Shown here: piece by piece, positions 45,640 to 56,340 of the stretch
How the letters are laid out: every line of letters starts with the position of its first letter
Position numbering within the stretch: the stretch's first letter is position 1
Assembly (NCBI RefSeq): GCF_050947875.1
Contig: NW_027460291.1
Coordinates: 30,255,589-30,319,588 of the forward strand
Direction of reading: 5' to 3'
Length of the DNA: 64,000 bases
Origin: Dermacentor variabilis
Lineage: Eukaryota > Arthropoda > Arachnida > Ixodida > Ixodidae
Made by a program: the position numbers and the translations under genes
The notes under the pieces: generated by a model
The model's database searches: none
What the model was told of the DNA's origin: nothing
What the model saw: only the letters and a program-made list of their open reading frames with translations

Positions 45640-47215
45640 GCGTTCAAATGGATGCTAATGGATGCTGTATGAACAAGAGACTAAGGCAGGGGTGCCCTTT
45701 AGCCTCACTGCTGTATATGATGCACATGGTGAGGATGGAGAAGGCGCAAGAAGGAAGTAATATCGGCTTTATTATCTTATGCGAGCGGGCGGGTACAGTA
45801 GTAGAGCAGCAGCTTCCAGGCTTATTTTATGCGGACGACACTGTGCTGCTAGCTAACAAGCAAAGTGATTTGCAACGTCTGACTAATATCTGTGGGCAGG
45901 AGGGCAACAATTTAGGTTTGAAATTTAGTGTAAGAAAATCAGGTGTTATGGTATTCAATGAAACCGGTGAACAGACAGTGGCGATACAGGGCCAGGAAAT
46001 ACCTCAGGTAACAGAATATAAATACCTTGGTATAGGGATAAACGAAGCCAATAGATATATGGAAACACAGGAAAAAACAATAACAGTAAAGGGGAAGAGA
46101 AATGCAGCCATAATGAAGCACAGAGCGCTATGGGGATACAATAGGTAAGGATAAACGAAGGCAATAGATATATGGAGACACATGAAAAAACAATAAGGGT
46201 GAAGGGGAAGAGAAATGGCAGCCATAATGAAGCACAGAGCGCTATGGGGGTACAATATGTACGAGGTGCTCCGATGTGTGTGGAAAACTGTGATGGTTCT
46301 AGGACTTTTGGAAATGCGGTTATTTTCTTTAAATCAGGGGTACAATCAGGACTTGATGGGAACCAAAGATCAGTGGGTCCCCTCGCATTGGGCTCTCACG
46401 GGAAGACTACAAACGAAGCTGTGCGGGGTGATATGGGCTGGACTAGTTTTGAAGGGAGGGAAGATCGCAGTAAAATTGAGTATGAAGAGCGACTGAGGAA
46501 TATGGAAGAAAGTAAATGGGCTGGGAGATCATTGAGGTATCTGTACAGGAAAAACATTGATTCACAGTGGAGGAAAAGAACTAGGAAGCTTACCAGTTAG
46601 TATGTATCGTGGGCAACACAGCAACAAAGAACGTCAAGCGGAAAGTCAGAGAGACTGATATAATTTCATGGGTGGCGGCAATGGAAAAGAAACCTGCCAT
46701 GAGTAATTACTCAAGAGGAAAATATGAAATCAGGAAATAAACAATTTATGATAACTTAAAGGGAAGCTCATTACTTTTCGAAGCGAGATCGGGATGCTCC
46801 AGAACGCGCACCTATAAAGCGAGATATAAGAAGGAAGAAGAAGCATGTGCTTGCTGCAGTAAAGCTGAGGAAACTATGAAGCATGTTTTATTAGAATGTG
46901 AAGACATCTGCCCAGCACCACTGGCCTCCTTGAAGCCCTTGGGTTCAGCGAGAGCAGTGGAAAAGTAAATATGTCCGCAATAGGGATTAGTAAGAGGCTA
47001 TCGGAGGATCGGTAGAAGAAAAGTAGGGAAACGACAAAAAGTGGAGATGTACAAAAGCACAGTTCGCAATAGGGGATCAGAAATATTGGTAGTGGGAGTT
47101 CGTAGCGTTTTGTTGTATTTTTTATGTTTAACCTAGGTAGGACATTAGGCAGTATAATAGCAAGAGCTTGGTGGCGCAACCCACCGCCGCATTCCAAAGG
47201 GGACGCAGTGCTTAG
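45640..47215 (+). pseudogene. RTE-like LINE, 3' half
   Basis: It starts in the RT palm (KRLRQGCPLASLLYMMHMV), with an intact catalytic box PGLFYADDTVLLA near 45830. LGLKFSVRKSGVMVF and TEYKYLGIGINEANRYME follow. A 113-bp tandem duplication at about 46036-46255 repeats MKHRALWGYN. Downstream frames carry FGNAVIFFKSGVQSG and IDSQWRKRTRKLTS to 46600. The 3' end, near 47150-47215, has the phrase AGAGCTTGGTGGCGCAACCC that I recall as a common LINE terminus in ticks. 5'-truncated; no endonuclease seen. Confidence 0.8.
46036..46260 (+). repeat. 113-bp tandem duplication inside LINE RT
   Basis: Unit 1 at about 46036-46148 and unit 2 at about 46149-46260 share GGATAAACGAAG, AATAGATATATGGA and CATAATGAAGCACAGAGCGC. 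They have diverged at several positions since duplication. Confidence 0.85.
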
Positions 47216-47864
47216 GTGTCCTCTACAGTCTTTGTTAAAGCGAAGCTTTCTGTGCCTCTTCCTTCAACTTTGCCAATGCTGCTGCTGCTGCGGCTGGTGT
47301 GGCTGCTGCTGTCAGGCACACCACGGGGGGGGGGGGGGGGGGTCACAGCGTGTGCATACATCACAGGAGTGAGCCAGAGAGGAAAGGCCACGCTAGCAAT
47401 TCGTTTTCACCCAACGCGCCGAATGAGCACAATGCCCTCGGGAGCTCTCTCGCCGTTGCCAATTTAGCCTCTTCACAGCTCTAATTATCCGTGACTCCCC
47501 TCAGAAGCATTGCAGTAACTGCGGCGCTTCCCTTTCTACTAACTTGCGAGGCCAGAGGGGACGTAGATACAACTGTAGGGAAGTGGGAAGAGAAGATGCA
47601 GTTCTCATACAAGGGTGGGAGGCGCGGAAGGTGACGTGAGAAGGGAAGCAAACACTACTACGGCGGTTTCGGGGAAACTGGATACGCGTAAGTTCAAAGT
47701 ATAGTACAGTACATTGCTGCTCTTTCTGAAACATAAACACCTTGCAAATATGTCAAGCGAGCAACTTATGGAGGGCGTGAAGAAGCATAGCCGCATTAAT
47801 TAAAGCGCACCGCAGGGTCCAGGCGACAATACGAAAGCAGTCGGCCGTCAGATCAACACTTCTG
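47216..47864. repeat. low-complexity stretch with G18 homopolymer; no gene
   Basis: GCT-rich repeats near 47275-47312, then an uninterrupted run of 18 G at 47325-47342. ORFs over this stretch come from the repeats. The rest to 47864 holds nothing I recognise. Confidence 0.7.
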
Positions 47865-48095
47865 TGCCCGCTGCGATAGCTCTGCGGCTATGGTATTGCT
47901 AGAGGTCGCGAATTGGATCCCGAGCGCGGCTGGTGCTTTCCAAGGGTGGCAAAATAGAAAACGCACGTGTATTTAGATTTGAGGAGGCGTTAAGCAACAC
48001 CACGGCGTCAAAATTATTCTGGAGTCCGCCATTACGGCCTGCCCAAAATCCGATTGTGGTTTTGGTGCGTACAAACCCCTAATCCAATTCACGTT
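47865..48095 (+). mobile_element. tRNA-derived SINE, old copy
   Basis: It follows the SINE at 36112-36345 with many substitutions: CGCTGCGATAGCTCTGCGGC as head, GATCCCGAGCGCGGC near the B box, then ATTTAGATTTGAGGAGGCG and GATTGTGGTTTTGGTGCGTA. No clear flanking duplication. Confidence 0.75.
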
Positions 48096-48329
48096 TAATA
48101 CTTCTCTCCCTGTGAGATGTGCCATGTGAGGCAATGAGCATGCTCAACCCTCTCAGAGGTTATCAAATATGGCGCACAACAACGCCTCAAGCAAACGCCG
48201 CTCCTTCTGTGTTCTGTGTACTACGCAGGCAAACCGCAGTGGTGCCCGCAAGGTGACATTTAACATCAACTCACCACTCTCGTGTTAGGCTAAACTTTGC
48301 AGGAATTAAGCTTTAGCCGTGAACATTAC

Positions 48330-49682
48330 CGCTAATTATCGTCGATCAAAGTATCCAGCACGGAACGCTTCGCTTACATCGATTCCCACAGCGCGTGGAG
48401 CCTGCATAATTTTTTCTTCTTGATGTTGTTTGGGCTGATGCAGTCCGGAATGAAGTAAGACACGACTTAAAACGACAGAAAGCTGAGCTAGTTGGTAATG
48501 ATTCATTATGCAAAAAAGAGGTGAGGCGCGCAGACAGGACACAAGAGTACAGACGTGGACAACACAAACGCCGACTATCAACTGAAGGGAGCACTGAGGT
48601 GAAAAAAAAAGAAGACACAAAACACATCTGCGCAAGCTCTGGAATGGTATCACCAAGTGTCAGTCGGGTACATGTGCCGGTCTGTACGTAAGAGATAACT
48701 GTTAAGGCACTTAAACTCTTCCTTATGCAAAGTAATCGAAGGCTGACTCACGTGCGCACTTCCACCATTATAGATATGGCATGCCTCTACCATAAGACGC
48801 GTATCTTCATTCTTATGCCTGTACAATATCGCGCATTCATCTAACTCTCGCTTGCAGTTACAATCTTGGCAATGAAAAGAAAGATTAGAAGGCGATACAC
48901 CGGTTAACGACCTTTCATGTTCCATTAGCCTCTGATTGATACACCACCCGTTTGGCTTACGTAGAACTGGTCACAGCTAAGGGGAATTTTCGAAACCACA
49001 CCCATACGGCAGTCAGTAAAACTGTTGTTCTTCATGTGCTTCACTGGAAAAATATCTTATCTTTTTTTGCCTTTTACCGGCTCCTTTTTCCTATGTACGG
49101 CAGCGCATATCTTACCTAGCTTATTGGGAGCAGTAAAAGTAACATTAAAATCATATCTACTTGCAACTTTTTTAAGCCTCTCCCACACCGAACGAATATA
49201 CGGAATAGCTACTACTCTTTTTTGCTATTACTGCTTTCTGTAATCACGTCCATCCACCTCGAAACCGACTTCTTTAGGCGTTCAGCCACAGTGGCCACTG
49301 CCACACTAGGATAACCTGCTTCTAATAGGCGCCGGAGCTGCGCATTAAAACTGGCGCTCATTTTGTGCATGCAGGATTGGGTGAGAGAACACTTAAGGCA
49401 CGACATGACAATTTCGTTTTTTACTTCTTTGGAATGTTTGGAAGGAAAGTTTAACAAAGGCTTTGAAGATCTTGGGGAGTCCTGCCAAGAAACGTGATTA
49501 TGTTCGAAGACCAGGGAAATGTTTAGAAACTGAATTACGCATCGCTATGGAAATTCCTTGGTAAACTTTAATCCTCCTCCATAAAGTTGATATTACTTTC
49601 TGAGGCTTCCCTATTGCAGAAAATCAGGTAATCATCAACTTAACGAAATATCTTGATGACGCAATCACCTAAGGCTTTCTCT
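48330..49682 (-). pseudogene. Penelope-like element copy 1 (RT end and GIY-YIG)
   Basis: It reads right to left from 49682. An RT palm remnant has VDDYLIFC near 49630, where the residue before VDD is a stop. A linker region follows with FLNFPSKHSKEVKNE and LLEAGYPSVAVATVAERLKK (49212-49457). The GIY-YIG endonuclease comes next (CDQFYVSQTGWCINQRLMEH near 48900-48970, then NLSFHCQDCNCKRELDE and LYRHKNEDTRLMVEACHI). The 3' UTR runs to about 48330. RT followed by GIY-YIG, with Cys residues in the endonuclease, is diagnostic for Penelope-like elements. The copy is 5'-truncated and broken by stops. Confidence 0.82.
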
Positions 49683-50560
49683 CATGCACAAAATGAGCGT
49701 CAGTTGTAATGCGCAGGTCCGGTGCCTATTAGAAGCAGGTTATCCTAGTGTAGCAGTGGCCACTGTGGCTGAACGCCTAAAAAAATTGGTTTCGAGGGGG
49801 ACGGACATGATTACAGAAAGCAGTAATAGCAAAAAAAAGAGTAGTGGCTATTCCGTACATTCCTTCAGTGTCGCACAGGCTTAAAAAAGTTGCAAGTAGA
49901 TGTGATTTTAATGTTGCTTTCACTGCTCCCAATAAGCTAGGTAAGATATGCGCTGCCGTGCAGAGGAAAAAGGAGCAGGTAAAAGGCACAAAAACAGATA
50001 TTTTTCCAGTGAAGCACAATAAGAACAACAGTTTTACTGACTGCCGTATGGGTGTGGTTTAGAAAATTCCCCTTACCTGTGGCCAGTTCTACGTAGGCCA
50101 AACAGGGCGGTGTATCAATCAGAGGCTAATGGAACATAAAAGGTCGTTAAACGGTGGATCGCCTTCTAATCTTTCTTTTCATTGCCATGATTGTAACTCC
50201 ACGCCAGAATTCGATGAATGCGCGATATTGTACAGGCATAAGAATGAAGATACGCGTCTTATGGTAGAGGCATGGCATATCTGTAAGGGTGGAAGTGCGA
50301 GCGTGAGTCAGCCTTCGATTACTTTACATAAGGAAGAGATTAAGTGCCTTAAAATTTTTCTCTCACGTAGACCGGCACATGTAACCGACTCACACGTGGT
50401 GATACCATTTCAGAGCTTGCGCAGACGATTTTTGTGTCTTATTTCTTTTTTGGCCTCAGCGCTCCCTTCAGTTGATAGTCGGCATTCGTGTTGTTCACAT
50501 CTCTACTCTCGTGTCCTGTCTGCACGCCTCACTTCTTTTTACACGACTTGAGTTCCATAC
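49683..50560 (+). pseudogene. Penelope-like element copy 2 (GIY-YIG end)
   Basis: It is the same family as 48330-49682 in the opposite orientation, starting at MHKMSVSCNAQVRCLLEAGY. It continues KKVASRCDFNVAFTAPNKLG, then the endonuclease CGQFYVGQTGRCINQRLMEH near 50080-50140, NLSFHCHDCNSTPEFDE and LYRHKNEDTRLMVEAWHI, then the 3' part to about 50560. A stop precedes the endonuclease (after RMGVV). It lacks the RT portion. It abuts copy 1 directly, with the 5' ends facing each other. Confidence 0.82.
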
Positions 50561-51178
50561 ACTTCTGCAGCGAATTCGACCCCATCGCCGCTTTTAGTTT
50601 GTATTAGTCAAAGGCGCATTCATTCTGCATAGCGCGAGAGCTTGCAAATATATTTCACCTGCCCTGTTGAAGGGAATTAACTCTGACTTTTAAACGCAAT
50701 GTTGTACCACGAACACGCTGTGTATATGCCCGAACACCCCAGTGAACTCAATGACACCTGTAATAGAGCGCGCGTGGCCCAAGAACTGAACACACGCGTT
50801 TCGCGCCCACCGACATGCATCCTTCATGAAAGCATGTAGCGGAAACCCAATATGCGGTCAGGGTTGTAGGTATTATGCATGAGGTGTACAGCAAGACTTC
50901 TTCCATTCATGAGCCAACAAAATGCATTTGGTTGCCTCGGCATATCTTTAAGCGTTTGTTACAGTTAGCTACGACGCCATGTATATTATGGCATTCGTTT
51001 TACTTGTTTAATTAGCCTTCAGGAAATTAAAATAGTGCACTGTAGGGACTCAGGCCCGGCGCGCAAGCCGGGCCGTCCGAAGTGTTTCCGGGCGGGACAG
51101 CGCCGGACTCAGGCCCGCTCACATAATGGCTCAAGTTGGGCCTTCGAACATACGCGGACGTTATGCATGGCAAGTTCC
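50561..51178. other. no gene supported
   Basis: Unassigned. A GC-rich piece at 51045-51125 has CAGGCCCGGCGCGCAAGCCG-type inverted phrases, possibly a short repeat. Confidence 0.45.
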
Positions 51179-51191
51179 AACGCATTCTCTG

Positions 51192-51428
51192 ACCCGCCGT
51201 GGTTGCTCAGTGGCTATGGTGTTGGGCTGCTGAGCACGAGCTCGCGGGATCGAATCCCGGCCACGGCGGCCGCATTTCGATGGGGGCGAAATGCGAAAAC
51301 ACCCGTGTGCTTAGATTTAGGTGCACGTTAAAGAACCCCAGGTTGTCAAAATTTCCGGAGTCCTCCACTACGGCGTGCCTCATAATCAGAAAGTGGTTTT
51401 GGCACGTAAAACCCCAAATATTATTATT
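51192..51428 (+). mobile_element. tRNA-derived SINE, young copy with 13-bp duplication
   Basis: It is nearly identical to 36112-36345, with few substitutions. The 3' tail is AAATATTATTATT. Flanks AACGCATTCTCTG occur at 51179-51191 and 51429-51441 without mismatch, so the insertion is recent. Confidence 0.93.
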
Positions 51429-51751
51429 AACGCATTCTCTGCGAGGCGGAAGTCACACGTATAAAGATCTAGCTCTTACTATAGCTTTGAAAAAAAAATA
51501 GGTATACACATGAAATTGTCATGTTTTTTTTCTTTTTCCACAAGAACGAACCTTGTTTCCACGTAAGGAAAAATAAATTATGCGAAAACCGCACTTCAAA
51601 CTATTTACCCGACCCCCGCCACTATCGTTACGCCTGCGGTATTACCACTTTCGATAATATGGCGTAATTTTAGTTCTACTACAAGTAGTGTCTCTGTCTA
51701 CTTGCGCGAGTATTGTATGCTGAATTGTATGTTCGTAAATTCACCTGTCTG

Positions 51752-51757
51752 TATATA

Positions 51758-51800
<43 letters not shown>
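51752..51800. repeat. (TA)n microsatellite
   Basis: About 24 TA units with one G interruption, directly before the Gypsy-C 5' LTR. Confidence 0.9.
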
Positions 51801-51801
<1 letters not shown>

Positions 51802-51806
<5 letters not shown>

Positions 51807-51983
51807 GTGTATGTAAGCTATTCTTTGTCATCTGTAGATGATCATCATTATGTGGGGTTCATATGGGGTCCTTCTTCATCATCACTTGTGGGGCTTGCTC
51901 TTGTGTGTGATCCGTGCTGTGGGCGTGGTCGGTTCGCCGCATCTTCGACGCGGAATAAACATCCTGTTAACCTCTGCGTCACA
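51802..51983 (+). repeat. Gypsy-C 5' LTR
   Basis: 182 bp, starting TGTTGGTG and ending GCGTCACA. It matches 56037-56169 over its first 130 bp (shared TTCATATGGGG and GTGATCCGTGCTGTGGGC). It contains GGAATAAACATCC as a polyadenylation signal. A primer-binding site TGGTGGAGTGTGCTCTTC begins at 51986. Confidence 0.85.
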
Positions 51984-52081
51984 AGTGGTGGAGTGTGCTC
52001 TTCAGTCCTCCGTCCTCTGACTCCCCGCTTAACCTCCTGGAGCTTCAATCGGGTCGTCGATTGTGCCAGTTGTCTGGCAGC

Positions 52082-53310
52082 ATGTCGCAGGACGAGCCAA
52101 CAGGCACTTCTACTTCCGCTATCTAGGCCTGGGCTACCCCGCCTCTCCGTATTGAATTGTCACTGGCCACCAGCATGATCTCCATCTGTTTGCTGGACTT
52201 CGCGGTGATGACGTTGAAGATTGGCGGGACGACTACGACCGAGTGAGTTTGGCTAACCCTTGGGACGGTGCGTCCAAGCTACGTCACGTCGCCTTTTATC
52301 TGACAGGAGTAGCGAAGATTTGGTTTCAAACCATGAGGTTCATTTTACGAACTGGGGCACTTTCAAACAGCAGCTCCGCCAAATCTTCGGCACACCGGCT
52401 CTTCGTTCCGCCCTCGCAAAAAAGACTCTCAACACTCGCAAGCAACAACTCGGGGAATCTTATACGTCGTACATCGAGGATGTGCTTGCTCTTTATCAAC
52501 GCGTGAACATGGCCAAGAGCGAATCAGACAGGGTTCGCTACATCCTCAAATGCATCGATTCTGTTCCTTACAATGCTTTAGCCATCAAGAACACCTCTAC
52601 CGTCGCTGATATTGTCGCTACTTGCCAGCGTCTTGACGAACTTGAATCAGTATGGTTGCAGCCGGACACCGCTCCAAACACTACCGCCGACGACCCCACG
52701 TTACGAGGTATGATCCGCGCAATAATTCGGGAAGAGCTACAGTATCTTCGGGCTTCGCCGCAGGGCCTATGAATTCTCATGCCTCGGATACCAATCTGCG
52801 AGACGTTGTCAAGAAGGAATTGGTGTCCATGGCTGGTGCAGCGTACACAGACCCTCTAACCGCTAGGTCCCCGCCAGCGTACGCACAAGTAGCCGCAGTT
52901 ACTCCAGTCATCGTTTCACCGATGCCTCCAAAACCAACGCCAGCCCACATGGCTTCCATGACTACCAGCTCACCTACCCAAACGAGCTATCCGCAGTGGC
53001 GTCCTCCTCGTCCCATCTGCTACTAATGCGGCTATCTTGGCAACATTCCACGTTTTTGCCGCAAGCGCCAGCAAGACGAGCGTCGCGTATGTGGCGTATA
53101 CGAACGAGATCACTTTTCACCCGGAGCTACTTTCCAACGTCTAGGGCGCCTCCATGGCCAACGCCGTCCTTATGCTCCATCGCGCGGACGCTCTTCATCG
53201 CCTACTGTAGCATCCGAGACGGCTCCGACGTACGTACCATCCTGCGAGACGCCGTTCGCCGTCACCCCTTCGCCGCTCTACGTCCATACTTAGACCTGCT
53301 TCTCAATTCG
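52082..53310 (+). pseudogene. Gypsy-C gag
   Basis: It starts at an ATG (MSQDEPTGTS) at 52082, with a stop after 13 codons. The capsid follows in other frames: DDVEDWRDDYDRVSLANPWD, then HVAFYLTGVAKIWF, then the open piece at 52260-52772 (SYTSYIEDVLALYQRVN). A Pro-rich linker (52777-53000) leads to a zinc knuckle near 53015-53060, in which a stop lies between the first two Cys and the His position is Asn. An Arg/Ser/Pro-rich tail runs to about 53310. It is closer to the gag at 10792-11739 (VEDW, GVAK.WF, SYIEDV) than to the Gypsy-A gag. Confidence 0.8.
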
Positions 53311-53339
53311 CCGAGCGTCATGAAGAAAACTGAATTATG

Positions 53340-53572
53340 CAGCTTTTGGAGGAAAAACTACATTGAACGACAGCACAGAAATTCCTCCATCGCATCCGTA
53401 CAATGTGATATTGGTTGTAGTAGAAGGTGTGCAAGTAGACGCTTTGATCAACACTGGTGCTAGTGTTTCAGTTATTCACCGTGAATTGTGTTAGTGACTC
53501 CGGAAAGTTGCGACCCCCTATGATGGACCTACGCTTCTCGCTGCTCAAGGGGCCGCCATTTTTGTCCTCCAG
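53340..53572 (+). pseudogene. Gypsy-C aspartic protease, interrupted
   Basis: VVVEGVQVDALI, then the active-site turn as INTGASVSVIHREL near 53445-53490, followed by a stop. As in Gypsy-B, the catalytic Asp is Asn (AAC). The domain is cut at about 53572 by an inserted LINE 3' end; its second half should follow 54211 but is not recognisable. Confidence 0.75.
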
Positions 53573-54129
53573 AAAAAAAATTGCCACACTGCTTTAGGAC
53601 TTACCATATAATAGTCATACACACAGTTTCTTTTTTTCAACAAACAAACATTATACCAGTAAAATATCTTTATGACTATAAGCTAACACTAGACTTCAAA
53701 CGCGAAGTATTGGAAACTAGGACGTTGCTACGCGACTTATCATCATTAAAAGAGAACATTTCCATACACATTACCGGGCACAAAGAAAAATGGAATGTTA
53801 TAACCCCTCAGGCTAACTACTCCACAGAAAAACTGTCCTTCACCCTGCCCACTCTCCTGAATAATTACAACAAAAGTACCACTGATATTTTAAAAATAAC
53901 TAATGCTGGGATACGGCAACACTATGTAAAACGTGGCTAGTCTTTCTTATTGGATGATTTTTGTGTTCATTCCTAGTGTCCATTCCGGTGCCTATGTATG
54001 TTTTCGATGTTCTTTCTTGTAGCCTTTTTACTGCCGCCTTGTAAGGGGGCTGCGGGTCCCTGTCAAGCTGCCGTTTGTTCGTGCAGCTTTTAGCTGCAGC
54101 GTCCTTCATCTTTCTTGATGGGAAATAAA

Positions 54130-54210
<81 letters not shown>
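53573..54210 (+). mobile_element. LINE 3' end with (ATT)n tail, inserted in Gypsy-C
   Basis: The last codons of a LINE ORF2 (YKLTLDFKREVLETRTLLRD ... LSFTLPTLLNNYNKSTTDIL, stop 53940), a 3' UTR with CTGCGGGTCCCTGTCAAGCT, then GGAAATAAAC and an ATT trinucleotide run of 80 bp at 54131-54210. The sequence after the tail belongs to Gypsy-C again. Trinucleotide tails are usual for L2/CR1-type elements. Confidence 0.75.
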
Positions 54211-54348
54211 CTACAAACGACTGACACGCTCTATTCACTTCATGCAGATGACGCACCACTTCACTGGCTTGATGCAGAAAATACCGCGCTACCTCATCGC
54301 CATTAAAGCATTGTTACTAACACGTCTGATGTCATTGACTGCGGCGAC

Positions 54349-55990
54349 GTGTTCGTATTTCCATCTGTACGCTGTCTCGCAAGAGGGATAGCCTTTGCAT
54401 CAGGGCTGGTTCGGTTTGATCACGGCTCTGCACTTCTCTATGCTACAAACCCGACATCCGAAAATATTCTCATCCCTAATGGCACTACGTTGGCTTGCGC
54501 CACTGAATCAGATTCTATCTCTGTTGTTTCCTTTAAAGCAGCTTCCTCTGAAGTTCCTTGTACCGGACGGGCCGCATCTCCTTCAGCTCTTGCAGCTGCC
54601 ATCAGTTCCGACCTGACACCTTTGCAGTCACAACAGTGGCTTGATTTGCTCCAAAAACATGAAGCTTTCTTTGACGCGCAATCAGCTTCATTGGGAAAGA
54701 CTTCGATTACGACACACCGGATAGAGGCAGACAGTACATGCATCGTGCGCTGTAGACCGTATCGCGTATCGCTAGCCGAGAGGAAAGTCATTGACGAGAA
54801 CGTCCCGGACATGCTCCAACGGGACATAATACGCCCCTCTGCTAGCTTTTGGTCTTCCCCCGTTGTTTTGGTTCGCAAAAAAAGGCGGCTCTGTTCAATT
54901 TTGTGTCAACTACCGAGCACCTAATAAGATCACACGGAAGGATGTATGTCCTATGCCGCGAATAGACGATGCCTTGGATTCCCAACAGGGTGCCGAGTAC
55001 TTCTCCAGTCTCCATCTGCGTTCCTGCTACTGGCAGATTCCTCTGCATGAGGGCGATAAAGAGAAAACAGCGTTTTCAACGCCAGATGGGCTCTACGAGT
55101 TTAATGTCATGCCACTCGGCCTCTGCAGTGCACCCGGAACGTTCCAGCGCATGATTGACACCGTTCTTTGTGTCCTGAAGTGGAAGACTTGCTTGTGCTA
55201 TCTGGACAATAGTGTTGCTTTCTCGCCAATCTTCTCTCAACACCTGAAACGTTTGGATGAAGCTGTCACGTCCCTTGCGAACGCTGAACTTCAGCTAAAC
55301 ACCAAGAAATGCAATTTTGCAAGCAAGACGGTCAAGGTATTAGGTGACATTGTGAGCAAAGACGGTATTCTTCCTGATCTTTACAAGATATCGGCAGTTC
55401 GGCACTTCCCTCATCCCGAAAAGACCAAAGGTTTGCGTAGTTTCCTAGGCCTCGCTTCCTATTTTCGCCGATTCATACGAGGCTTCGCCTCAATGGCGTC
55501 CCCTCTGCACAAATTACTGGATTCTAATGTTCCCTTTGTGCGGTCTCCCGAATGTGAATCAGCGTTCGCCCATCTGAAGCGCGCTCTCACACCTGAACCA
55601 GTACTTCGCCATTTTGATGAAGCTGATCCTACCCTCCTGCATACGGATGCAAGTGGTCACGTGTTCATGGCATTGGTAGCATACTCCTACAGCGAAACGA
55701 CACTTTAGGTGAGAGGGTCGTCGCGTGCGCAAGTCGCGTTCTGACAAACACCGAAAGGAATTACACCATCACGGAGCAGGAATGCCTAACTATCGTTTGG
55801 TCTGGACACCAGTCCGTACCCCTGGCTTGTGTCCCAAGTTTCAGCTTCGGTTCATCGGTTCCTACAAAGTCTAGGAGTAGACCTCTCCGGTTAACTATCG
55901 CGTGGCAACAGTTATTGTTCCAAATGACCACCGCTGCTGAGGTTGTCCACATTTCCCGTATGAAGCCTTTCACGAGGCGTTCACCGCCCC
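54349..55990 (+). pseudogene. Gypsy-C reverse transcriptase, RNase H start, integrase tail
   Basis: The pre-RT region (54349-54924) ends at a frameshift in an A-run in VLVRKK. RT continues at 54863-55708: EYFSSLHLRSCYWQIPL, GLCSAPGTFQRMIDTV, and the catalytic box CYLDNSVAF near 55200, where the second Asp is Asn. Then come LRSFLGLASYFRRFIRGF and RNase H with its Asp (LLHTDASGHV). A stop follows at 55706, and TITEQECLTIVW appears in another frame. At about 55800 the sequence passes directly to the integrase C-terminal tail (RFIGSYKV, then EVVHISRMKPFTR). Confidence 0.85.
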
Positions 55991-56036
55991 TTTTAATTGC
56001 GGCCAGGATGGCCGCTCTCGCGCGAGGGGACATTAG

Positions 56037-56164
56037 TGTGGGCATTTATAAGCTATTTGTCATCCGTGCATGATCATCATCATGTGGGCTTCATATGGGG
56101 TTCTTCTTCATCATCGCTTGTGGGGCTCGCTCCTGAGTGTGATCCGTGCTGTGGGCATGGCCGT

Positions 56165-56169
<5 letters not shown>
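56037..56169 (+). repeat. Gypsy-C 3' LTR, truncated by (TA)n
   Basis: It starts TGTGGGCATTTATAAGC after the purine-rich CGCGAGGGGACATTA. It matches the first 130 bp of the 5' LTR, then ends abruptly in a TA run. Confidence 0.85.

Positions 56170-56237
<68 letters not shown>
56168..56237. repeat. (TA)n microsatellite
   Basis: About 35 TA units between the truncated LTR and a hairpin. ORFs of alternating Tyr and Ile over it are artefacts. Confidence 0.95.
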
Positions 56238-56241
<4 letters not shown>

Positions 56242-56245
56242 CCTG

Positions 56246-56332
56246 GAAGGTCAAGTCATACCAGAGAAGGACTGGTATGACTATATATATATATATATAG
56301 TCATACCAGTCCTTCTATGACTTGACCTTCCA
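56246..56332. repeat. near-perfect hairpin with TA loop
   Basis: CTGGAAGGTCAAGTCATACC...GAAGGACTGGTATGACTATA is followed, after TA repeats, by its inverted copy, with one gap of about five bases. Arms are about 40-45 bp. It lies between the Gypsy-C LTR microsatellite and the 3' side of an antisense LINE. Confidence 0.9.
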
Positions 56333-56340
56333 GATACACT

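Larger units (their letters stand above)
51802..56169 (+). mobile_element. Gypsy-C, Ty3/gypsy element, integrase deleted
   Basis: 5' LTR (51802-51983), primer-binding site (51986), gag, protease, an inserted LINE tail (53573-54210), RT, RNase H start, integrase C-terminal tail, polypurine tract (near 56021-56035), and 3' LTR (56037-56169, cut by a TA microsatellite). The RNase H end and the integrase zinc and catalytic domains are missing at a junction near 55800. Frames are broken throughout. Confidence 0.87.

Noticed and set aside
47124..47484. ORFs with Cys/Gly-rich runs.
   Set aside because: They come from GCT repeats and the G18 run.
54115..54306. ORFs of poly-Tyr and, on the other strand, poly-Asn.
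   Set aside because: They are translations of the ATT trinucleotide tail.
55997..56320. ORFs with alternating Tyr-Ile; the same at 58764-59138.
   Set aside because: They arise from TA microsatellites.
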